This document shows, one piece after another, positions 34,358-41,246 of a stretch of DNA of 64,000 nt (positions are counted from its first letter, which is position 1; every line of letters starts with the position of its first letter). The DNA comes from Candidatus Uhrbacteria bacterium (GTDB lineage: Bacteria > Patescibacteriota > Patescibacteriia > 2-12-FULL-60-25): contig JAUSEV010000042.1 of NCBI GenBank assembly GCA_030649995.1, positions 29,665 through 93,664 of the forward strand. Reading direction: 5' to 3'. Under the pieces are notes generated by a model. The model did no database searches and had not been told where the DNA came from. It worked only from the letters and a program-made list of their open reading frames with translations. The position numbers were made by a program, and so were the translations under genes.

Positions 34358-36542
34358 AATCAGATTGCGATGCGCGAGGCAAATGGATCGTGGAGCGCAG
34401 CGCCTCGTATCGAATTGGATCCATCAGAGCTGTGATTTCCCGTTTCCAAGCATCTTCGTCCTGTGGGGAAATAAAAAGTACCCCTCCAAGATCGGAAGAC
34501 AAGCCGTGCTCGCTCGTACACAAAACCGGTACGCCACAAGCGAGTGCCTCGATCACCGCGTTTGGATAGAGATCGCTCAACGAGGGAAGAACAAAAAGAT
34601 CGACGTCAACGAGGAGCGAAGCGATTTCCTGATGACTTTTTGTGCCGACAAACGTCATTCCCGATATTCCCGCGAGCTCGCGTTTAACTTCGTTTAGAAG
34701 CGAACCATCACCCACCCAAGTACAGATGATGGATTTGCCACCGGTCACGAGCTCACGCAAGATGCGCGCGAGAAACAAAAGATTTTTTACGCGCACAAAC
34801 CGTCCGATATATATCAAACGTAAAGGCTGATGCGAAGGATATGCACTCCGTTGACGGACATCGATCATGGATACTTGATTTGGAATGACATCAATCTTAT
34901 GAGTCCATTTCTGATCCAATGGAGTCAATATCTCTTTGAGCAAGCGCGAGGTGACAGCCACGCGTTCGGCTCGTTCCACGACCCAACGATAAATCCACAT
35001 CTCAAGCGAGCCGCGCCAACCACGCGCCTGTGTCCGCCAAAACTCCCGCAACGTTCCAAAAAAACGCCGTGATTCAACGGCCCGCTCCCAACGCCACTCT
35101 CCACCCAAGCGCAACAATAGACGATTGTTTTGACCAATAAGAGCCGCACGTACCGGCAAACCGACAGAATAGACATCCGTGGCGATGACGATCGTTCCTG
35201 AAACAAGATGCGACCGAACCGCGCGAGCAAACCGCAAATATCTGATGAGCATCGAACCTTGTCGAGACACGCATTCAACTCCTCGATCCTTATTCGCTTG
35301 TGTACCGTACGTGATCACCTGAACTTGATAGCCTTGCTCACGCAAACGCTCGACGGTTGAGGCGATCACCGTTGATGGGCCGCCGATGTCCGGCGGATAA
35401 ATTCCGGTGCAGATCAAAAAGCGTTTGCTAGAAACTTTGATAAGCATCCCTTCGTATATCTTTTTTATGTCTTGAACGACTCTGTCCCACGCATAACGAT
35501 CAAGCCGCTGAATCGCCGCTTCCGTCAGACGATGACGCTCTTGCGGATCATCCATGAGGTGTTTGATCGCTTGCGCTAATGCTTCCACATCTTGCGACGG
35601 CACAAGGATTCCGGTCACGTCATTCTCAATCACGTCCGGAATGCCGCCGATCTTTGTGCCGATGACTGCCGTGCCGGCGGCTTGCGCTTCTACAAAAACG
35701 ATTCCCATTCCTTCCGCCCGCGATGGCAGAACAAATAATTCGGCCGAGGCGATCAACGTTGGAATGGATTGATAATCCGTTTGACCGAGAAGCGTCACGT
35801 GATCTTCGAGCTTTAGTGTTTTGATCAACGCCTCAAGCGCGGGTCGTTCTTCCCCCTCACCGGCGATGCGCAATTGAAAATCGGATTGATGTTTGAGCGC
35901 TTGAGCAAATGCTTTGATCAACACATCATACCCTTTGTCGTCATGCAAACGACCGACAGCGACGATCAGTCCCTGCTGTTTTGACATTCCGCGAACGCGG
36001 AGAAACGGCTCAAGATCAATGCCGTTTGGAATGACCGTGACGTTTGACGCGCCATAGGCTCCGGCGCGATCGGCTAACGCTCGACTGATGGCGTGAATTT
36101 TGTGCGGCGCTCGATGAATCCATTTCAGTAAAAACTCCGGCGCTTTGGCGTGTACGCGCGGCGTATCGATGGAACCGCTTTGTAGATTGAGAAGCGTGGG
36201 AGTCACAGGACAAAACAGCCGATACAACACGAGTGCAATGCCAGCAAAACTTTCCATGACCGCATGCACAAGATCCGGTCGAAGACGAAAAGCCATCCAA
36301 GCCGCCAAAAACGGAAACAGATATTTGTCCGCATCATACGACAATCCGAATCCGACACGAATGACCCGTACTCCATCTCGTTCTTCGATTCGCGGCCACG
36401 ATCGTTTGAAACGAGCGGTGATAATCGTAAACCGATATTCCGATGAAAGTCGCTTCACCGTTTCCACGACAAATCTCTCTGCCCCGGATACGATCGGTTC
36501 ATAGGCAAGTGATAAAATCACGATATGTTTTTTTTGATTCAT
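34320..36542 (-). CDS. Double GT4 glycosyltransferase (two complete catalytic halves)
   Basis: Two GT4 enzymes lie in one chain. The first (to about residue 366) has HIVILSLAYEPIVSGAERF, LIVAVGRLHDDKGYDVLI and EGMGIVFVEAQAAGTAVIG. The second (about 372-740) has FLICTGIYPPDIGGPSTVI, LRLIYIGRFVRVKNLLFL and SDLYPNAVIEALACGVPVLC. A short lysine-rich link separates them. About 740 residues from the ATG at 36542 (an in-frame ATG also stands at 36560). It may add two sugars in succession. The frame is intact. It follows a heptamer repeat that separates it from the epimerase gene. Confidence 0.85.
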   Translation of the reverse strand: MNQKKHIVILSLAYEPIVSGAERFVVETVKRLSSEYRFTIITARFKRSWPRIEERDGVRVIRVGFGLSYDADKYLFPFLAAWMAFRLRPDLVHAVMESFAGIALVLYRLFCPVTPTLLNLQSGSIDTPRVHAKAPEFLLKWIHRAPHKIHAISRALADRAGAYGASNVTVIPNGIDLEPFLRVRGMSKQQGLIVAVGRLHDDKGYDVLIKAFAQALKHQSDFQLRIAGEGEERPALEALIKTLKLEDHVTLLGQTDYQSIPTLIASAELFVLPSRAEGMGIVFVEAQAAGTAVIGTKIGGIPDVIENDVTGILVPSQDVEALAQAIKHLMDDPQERHRLTEAAIQRLDRYAWDRVVQDIKKIYEGMLIKVSSKRFLICTGIYPPDIGGPSTVIASTVERLREQGYQVQVITYGTQANKDRGVECVSRQGSMLIRYLRFARAVRSHLVSGTIVIATDVYSVGLPVRAALIGQNNRLLLRLGGEWRWERAVESRRFFGTLREFWRTQARGWRGSLEMWIYRWVVERAERVAVTSRLLKEILTPLDQKWTHKIDVIPNQVSMIDVRQRSAYPSHQPLRLIYIGRFVRVKNLLFLARILRELVTGGKSIICTWVGDGSLLNEVKRELAGISGMTFVGTKSHQEIASLLVDVDLFVLPSLSDLYPNAVIEALACGVPVLCTSEHGLSSDLGGVLFISPQDEDAWKREITALMDPIRYEALRSTIHLPRASQSDFTDWVNVSVQTQ

Positions 36543-36557
36543 CTTATATGTCATGCT

Positions 36558-36606
36558 CATTACGCATTACTTTATTCGCATTACTCATTACTCATTACGC
36601 ATTACT
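36558..36606. repeat. Heptamer tandem repeat, seven units of the CATTACG/CATTACT type
   Basis: Seven 7-base units follow without a break: CATTACG, CATTACT, TTATTCG, CATTACT, CATTACT, CATTACG, CATTACT. The last two units overlap the stop end of the epimerase gene (36595). The clearest of the nine period-7 loci. Confidence 0.9.
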
Positions 36607-37599
36607 TTTCTTCTGATACCATTCATACGTTTTACGCAAGCCATCTTCCAACGAAGTCTCCGGCACATAGCCGATCAACTCGCGGCATTTGCTGACATCC
36701 GGACAGCGGTGCCGAATCTCTCCCTGTTGTCTGGCCGGAAAAAATTGCGGGGTGAGTGATGCGCCTGATACGCGAATAACCCGTTCGGCCAATTCTTTGA
36801 TGGTGGTTTGTCGACCGGCACCGACATTGATGACCTGCCCGTCTGCCGATTCTGACAACATGGCTCGCAAGGCGACCTCGATATTATCGTCCACAAAAAT
36901 AAAATCGCGTGTTTGCTCACCGTCACCGAAAATGGTAGGTGCCTCTCCTCGCAAAATCTGGTTGATAAAAATGCCCACCACAAAACCATAATCCGACGCT
37001 TCTTGCCCCGGACCGTACACATTAAAAAAACGTAACGCGGTTGATCGCAGTTTGTGTTCTTGAAACATGGCTGCTCCGAATTGCTCTCCAATCAACTTGA
37101 CCAACGCGTACGGAAATTTTGCGTTCCACACGCCATCCTCGCGCTCCGGAATTTCCACCGGTTCGCCATACGCTTCCGAGGAGGAAGAAAAAATCACTTT
37201 TTTTGTGCCGGACAACGCGGCCAATTCATAAATATTTTTGATCCCCCGCAAATCATCGAGCACAGATAACGGATGCTCGACCGTGCGCTTGACTCCAACC
37301 ACCGCGGCATAATGAAAAACATATTCCGGTCGATGCACGAGAAAAACGGTCGACAAATCTTCGCGACGATTGCAATCACCCATGACAAATTGAAAAGACG
37401 GATGACGTTCCATGTCTGAAACATTTGCCTGTTTTCCTGTCGATAAATTATCAAAACAGATAACACGTGCGCCTTCTTGCAACAAACGCCGACAAAGAGT
37501 GGAACCTAAAAATCCGGCTCCACCGGTCACAAGCACCGAACGATCCTTCAACGCACCAAAATCATATCTCATATCTCTTATCTCGTAACTCAATTTCAT
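36595..37599 (-). CDS. NAD-dependent nucleotide-sugar epimerase/dehydratase
   Basis: SVLVTGGAGFLGSTLCRRLL binds NAD, VIFSSSSEAYGEP and YALVK supply Ser and YxxxK, and LRFFNVYGPGQ with RDFIFVDDNIEVALRAML complete the GalE/dTDP-glucose dehydratase-like fold. About 334 residues from the ATG at 37599, which overlaps the asparagine synthase stop in an ATGA. The first 12 residues (KLSYEIRDMRYD) are written by a heptamer repeat and lie outside the conserved domain; the ATG at 37572 would avoid them. It makes or interconverts a UDP- or GDP-sugar. Confidence 0.85.
   Translation of the reverse strand: MKLSYEIRDMRYDFGALKDRSVLVTGGAGFLGSTLCRRLLQEGARVICFDNLSTGKQANVSDMERHPSFQFVMGDCNRREDLSTVFLVHRPEYVFHYAAVVGVKRTVEHPLSVLDDLRGIKNIYELAALSGTKKVIFSSSSEAYGEPVEIPEREDGVWNAKFPYALVKLIGEQFGAAMFQEHKLRSTALRFFNVYGPGQEASDYGFVVGIFINQILRGEAPTIFGDGEQTRDFIFVDDNIEVALRAMLSESADGQVINVGAGRQTTIKELAERVIRVSGASLTPQFFPARQQGEIRHRCPDVSKCRELIGYVPETSLEDGLRKTYEWYQKKSNA
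37563..37597. repeat. Heptamer tandem repeat coding the epimerase N-terminus
   Basis: Five units, CATATCT, CATATCT, CTTATCT, CGTAACT and CAATTTC, run exactly in period 7 through the first codons of the epimerase gene on the minus strand. Confidence 0.8.
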
Positions 37600-39458
37600 G
37601 AATGACGTCCCAACCAAGTTGCCAGAACCAGCAACATCCACAAACGATTCCCGTGATCCGTCCCACGATCATTTTCTTCCAAATAACGTTTGACCGCGGT
37701 CGGCTGACAGACGCGGCGCAACGGTGATCCGTGAGAGAGACAACGTTCCACAAACATCGGACGCAAATCTTTACGAAACCATTCGGCAAGCGGCACTTGG
37801 AAACCGCGCTTGGGCCGATCAAACACTTCGCGCGGAATCATATCACGAAACGCGCGAGCAAGAAGTGGTTTTTGCTTACCACGTTGCAGAACAAAAGACA
37901 AGGGCAGGCGCGCCACGAACTTAACTAATTCCTGATCCAAAAACGGCACACGCGACTCCAACCCGTGCGCCATCGTCGCGCGATCCATCTTTACATTCAA
38001 ATCATCCGGCAGATACGAGGAACGATCAAACTCGAGCGCGCCTTCAATCCCCAGTGATTCTTGAAAGGTGTTGACGATAAATTTTTTGGCTCCGGCATGC
38101 TCTGTTTCTTTTGTGAATTCGGGTTGAAGAAGAGCGCCTTCATCCATGGATGAAAAATAGGAACCGGAAAATAGTGTCGCATACCCATCGGCAAATGAAT
38201 GCATGTGCCGTAACATGCGACCGAAACGGATGGCGCGCGGATCGTGAAAGTGACGGCCAGCCACTTCCATCCATGGAGCTAAAACGGTATGAAGATGCCA
38301 TCGGCGAAGGCGTGCGGCAAGCAAAAAAAACTGATACCGTCGATAGCCGCCGAACAGTTCATCTCCCCCATCTCCGGTAATGACTGCTTTGACCGAACGT
38401 CGCGTCTCTTTAGCGAGTAGCCACGTGGGCAATCCGGATGAATCCGCGTACGGCGCGTCATACAGATCAACGAGTTGATCTACGAGCTCTGTTACCTGTT
38501 CGGAACGAGCCTCAAATTCGTGATGTTCAGTTCCTAACTGTTTTGCCAGTTGACGCGCCTCGGCTCGTTCATCGAAACCAAATGATGGAAAACCCATGGT
38601 GAAAGTTTGTACGGGTTCACGACTCGCCCGCGCCATGAGCGCAACAAGAATCGAGGAATCCATGCCGCCGGATAAAAACGCTCCCACCGGAACATCGGCG
38701 ATCATGCGTAAATGCACAGACTCGTCGATCAGATGACGGACGTGCGACGCCGCGTCCTCAAACGAACCATCAAATTTCGGCAGACGCGGCGCATCATCAT
38801 ATCTCTCAATTCTCCATTCTCCATTCTCCATTCTTCCGCAATGCGCCGGTGGAAGCGAGGCAATTCCTTCAAATCCCGTTTGCGGCGATGGCACATACTG
38901 CAATCCGATGAAGGTGCGAACCGCTAACCAATCAATCCGCGGTTTCTCGCCGATCGTCAGCGCCTTGATCTCTGAAGCGAACACAAAATGATTTTTATCA
39001 CTCTGATAAAAAAACGGTTTCTTGCCTAAGCGATCGCGCGCGAAAAATAATTTTTGACGTTTAGCATCCCACAAAGCAAACGCAAACATCCCGCGCAAAA
39101 AAGACAACATTTTTTCACCGTGACGGTCATACAACGCCAACATCACTTCCGTGTCCGAAGTGGATCGAAATGTCACGCCTTGCGCGATCAAATCTTTCCG
39201 CAATTCCTGATAATTATAAATTTCTCCATTAAAAACGATCATCACCGTCCCGTCATGATTCGCCATAGGTTGAGCCCCTGTCGGCGACAGATCAACCAAC
39301 GCTAAACGACGATGAACAAGTCCGACGGAATGCGCGTCATTGATCCAAATCCCCTCTCCATCCGGCCCACGATGCGAAATCGTTTTCCCCATGCGACGCA
39401 ACCGGTCCTCCGAGACCGGTTGTCCATCAAAACGAATTTCCCCGGCAATGCCGCACAT
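37596..39458 (-). CDS. asnB: Glutamine-hydrolysing asparagine synthase
   Basis: The ATG at 39458 gives MCGIAGEIRFDG with Cys2 as the glutaminase nucleophile, as family members require, so longer upstream frames are rejected. Residues about 1-200 are the class II amidotransferase domain (VHRRLALVDLSPTGAQPM, FNGEIYNYQELR); then AFLSGGMDSSILVALM is the PP-loop of the synthetase domain. Length 620 residues. In glycan loci these often amidate uronic acids rather than making asparagine. A heptamer repeat inserts MENGEWRIERYDD near residue 218 between the two domains, and another precedes the start. Confidence 0.9.
   Translation of the reverse strand: MCGIAGEIRFDGQPVSEDRLRRMGKTISHRGPDGEGIWINDAHSVGLVHRRLALVDLSPTGAQPMANHDGTVMIVFNGEIYNYQELRKDLIAQGVTFRSTSDTEVMLALYDRHGEKMLSFLRGMFAFALWDAKRQKLFFARDRLGKKPFFYQSDKNHFVFASEIKALTIGEKPRIDWLAVRTFIGLQYVPSPQTGFEGIASLPPAHCGRMENGEWRIERYDDAPRLPKFDGSFEDAASHVRHLIDESVHLRMIADVPVGAFLSGGMDSSILVALMARASREPVQTFTMGFPSFGFDERAEARQLAKQLGTEHHEFEARSEQVTELVDQLVDLYDAPYADSSGLPTWLLAKETRRSVKAVITGDGGDELFGGYRRYQFFLLAARLRRWHLHTVLAPWMEVAGRHFHDPRAIRFGRMLRHMHSFADGYATLFSGSYFSSMDEGALLQPEFTKETEHAGAKKFIVNTFQESLGIEGALEFDRSSYLPDDLNVKMDRATMAHGLESRVPFLDQELVKFVARLPLSFVLQRGKQKPLLARAFRDMIPREVFDRPKRGFQVPLAEWFRKDLRPMFVERCLSHGSPLRRVCQPTAVKRYLEENDRGTDHGNRLWMLLVLATWLGRHS
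38807..38834. repeat. Heptamer tandem repeat inside asnB
   Basis: CAATTCT, CCATTCT, CCATTCT, CCATTCT: four 7-base units within the reading frame, translating on the minus strand as part of GRMENGEWRIERY, between the amidotransferase and synthetase domains. Confidence 0.8.
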
Positions 39459-39463
39459 AAAAA

Positions 39464-39491
39464 GTAATGGGTAATACGTAACAAGTAATGT
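39464..39491. repeat. Heptamer tandem repeat upstream of asnB
   Basis: GTAATGG, GTAATAC, GTAACAA, GTAATGT: four 7-base units starting 5 bases outside the asnB start codon. Confidence 0.8.
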
Positions 39492-39577
39492 GAGCACATT
39501 TAAGCATGAAAACAGGAAAAAAAGAACAGAAGTCGCTTTGTCCCCTGATGGGGATACTCTCAAGAATTTTAAAAATT

Positions 39578-39621
39578 ACATATCCTCAATTTCTCGCGAC
39601 CGCGGAAAATTGAGGATATGT
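39578..39621. repeat. Long hairpin with CG-rich loop
   Basis: ACATATCCTCAATTT (39578-39592) pairs perfectly over 15 bp with AAATTGAGGATATGT (39607-39621). The 14-base loop CTCGCGACCGCGGA can itself pair CGCG with CGCG. The loop core TCGCGACCGCGGAAA occurs a second time about 130 bases further on. Function unknown; possibly the end of an inactive element or a small RNA. Confidence 0.7.
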
Positions 39622-39907
39622 TTAACAAATGAGCTTGAAGGAAAAGTTTTCAAATCAGATAATAATGATAGATTCAAATTCAAAGAAAAATGATCAAAGA
39701 AACCTTGGAGACAAGTTTTCGCGACCGCGGAAAGATGGTATCAAATTTCAAACTGTGCGCTATAGCCTCGAAATTGAAATTTTGTCTTCGTCTTTTCCTA
39801 GGCTTACCTTCAAATCGAAGGTTAAACCTTGGGACGAAAAAATCAGACCTGACACCATTTTTTACACCCGCATCGCGGGATTGAACGATGTTTGAAGGTC
39901 CAGCTCT

Positions 39908-39991
39908 GTCATTGCGAGCGCAGTCTGACGGAGCGCGGCAATCTCCCATGCTGCCAAGAGATTGCTTCGTCGTATGACTTCTCGCAATGAC
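39908..39991. repeat. Dispersed palindromic repeat, GTCATTGCGAG...CTCGCAATGAC type (family A, copy 1)
   Basis: It begins GTCATTGCGAGCGCAG, contains GGCAATCTCCC and AGATTGCTTCGTCG, and ends TCTCGCAATGAC. Related copies are at 55587 and 58182. The outer arms are complementary. Confidence 0.8.
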
Positions 39992-40053
39992 ACAATTAAA
40001 ACTAAAAACTCGCCTTTTGTCAAGGTTTGGTGTTATTCTGTGATTCTCAACCT

Positions 40054-40081
40054 GATTACTAATTACTAATTACTAGTTACG
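40054..40081. repeat. Heptamer tandem repeat upstream of a GT4 gene
   Basis: GATTACT, AATTACT, AATTACT, AGTTACG: four 7-base units ending 22 bases before the ATG at 40104. Confidence 0.8.
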
Positions 40082-40103
40082 CCTTTCTCCTTACATTACA
40101 TTT

Positions 40104-41246
40104 ATGTCTCCCAAAAAAATCCTCCTCGCCGTTACCCTCGCCGAACCGGGCGGGGCGCAATCTTTTGTGCTTGGTTTTGCGAAGTGGTTGAAAGATCGAG
40201 GGCATAATGTGACGGTCGTCGCCGGTGATGGCGCGTGGTTGTTTGATGAATGTGCGCGCTTCTCAATCAACACGATCCGCCTCAAACACATGGGCCGTTC
40301 GATAAATCCGTGGCGCGACGTGCAAGCGTTTTTTGAACTAAAAAAAGTTTTGCTGACCGAGCGTCCCGACGCTATTCATTTGAACAGTACCAAAATGGGC
40401 GTTTTGGGCAGCTTACAGGTGACAGGTGACAGCTTACAGCTTACAAAAATCGTCTATAGAATCGGCGGCTGGGTGTTTCTCGAACCGCTCTCCCCCATCG
40501 TTAAATGGCTTTATGTGACGCTTGAGCGTTGGACCGCTCGCTTCAAAGACGTGATCGTGTGCGTTCATCCGGGTGATGAAAACGTGGCGCGACGCTTGAA
40601 CATCAAACCGAAACAAGCGATTCTGACTATCCCGAATGGCGTTGATATTTCTGCTTTCGATCAGACTCTTCTACCGCGTGAAGAAGCGCGAACAAAACTT
40701 CATTTCGATAAAACTGCTTTTGTGTTTGGAACCGTTGCCCATTTTTATCCGGCAAAAAATCTTGTTCAATATCTCGAGGCTTGCGCCGTCGTACACGCGA
40801 CGAATCCGCACGCACGCTTCATCATCATCGGCGACGGGCCAGAGCGTAAAGCCATCGAATCAAATCGCCGCGAACTCGGACTTGAATCCGTAGTGATATT
40901 GCCGGGCGCGATCGATCACGCTTCGATGCTTCTTCTAGGCTTCGACGCTTTTGTTTTGCCATCGGCCAAAGAGGGCATGTCGTGGTCTTTGCTCGAAGCC
41001 ATGGCCGCGAAACTTCCGTGTATAGCGACAGATGTTGGAGCTAACGCGTGGATGCTGGAAAATGACGCTGGTTGGATCGTCAAAAAACAATCGCCGACGG
41101 AACTCGCGCAAGCCTTGCGATTTGTGATTGAACATCCGATCGAAGCGCAAGCTGCCGGAAAAAAAGCGCGCTCCGAAATCGAAACGCGCTTTCCTCTTTC
41201 CCTGACCTATCAAGAAAATGAACGAACGCTGATGCGTTCAAATTAG
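40104..41246 (+). CDS. Family 4 glycosyltransferase with an inserted heptamer-repeat peptide
   Basis: ILLAVTLAEPGGAQSFVLGFAKWL begins a GT-B enzyme, VFGTVAHFYPAKNLVQYL and EGMSWSLLEAMAAKLPCIATD form the donor site; 380 residues. Between the GVLG element near residue 102 and the next conserved piece (YRIGGWVFLEPLSP) lies SLQVTGDSLQLTK, encoded by five 7-base repeat units. This is a loop in the GT-B N-domain, so it may be tolerated. It is alone on the plus strand, and its stop overlaps that of the convergent ligase gene by 4 bases. Confidence 0.85.
   Translation: MSPKKILLAVTLAEPGGAQSFVLGFAKWLKDRGHNVTVVAGDGAWLFDECARFSINTIRLKHMGRSINPWRDVQAFFELKKVLLTERPDAIHLNSTKMGVLGSLQVTGDSLQLTKIVYRIGGWVFLEPLSPIVKWLYVTLERWTARFKDVIVCVHPGDENVARRLNIKPKQAILTIPNGVDISAFDQTLLPREEARTKLHFDKTAFVFGTVAHFYPAKNLVQYLEACAVVHATNPHARFIIIGDGPERKAIESNRRELGLESVVILPGAIDHASMLLLGFDAFVLPSAKEGMSWSLLEAMAAKLPCIATDVGANAWMLENDAGWIVKKQSPTELAQALRFVIEHPIEAQAAGKKARSEIETRFPLSLTYQENERTLMRSN
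40409..40443. repeat. Heptamer tandem repeat inside the GT4 gene
   Basis: CAGCTTA, CAGGTGA, CAGGTGA, CAGCTTA, CAGCTTA: five units in exact period 7, translated as SLQVTGDSLQLT. Confidence 0.85.

Larger units (their letters stand above)
39459..40103. other. 645-base intergenic tract made of repeats and hairpins, no convincing gene
   Basis: From left to right it holds a heptamer repeat (39464-39491), a long hairpin with a CG-rich loop (39578-39621) whose loop sequence recurs at about 39719-39735, several smaller inverted repeats (for example ACCTTC/GAAGGT near 39807-39824 and CCCGC/GCGGG near 39869-39882), a family A dispersed repeat (39908-39991) and another heptamer repeat (40054-40081). Short open frames of 60-90 codons cross it on both strands but lack ribosome sites and protein-like composition. 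The promoter of the GT4 gene at 40104 must lie near its right end. Confidence 0.6.

Noticed and set aside
36558..36606. CRISPR array
   Set aside because: Units of 7 bases without spacers; no cas genes in the window.
39490..39949. Frames of 60-90 codons in the 645-base gap
   Set aside because: No ribosome site, no recognisable composition, and the stretch is built of hairpins and repeats.
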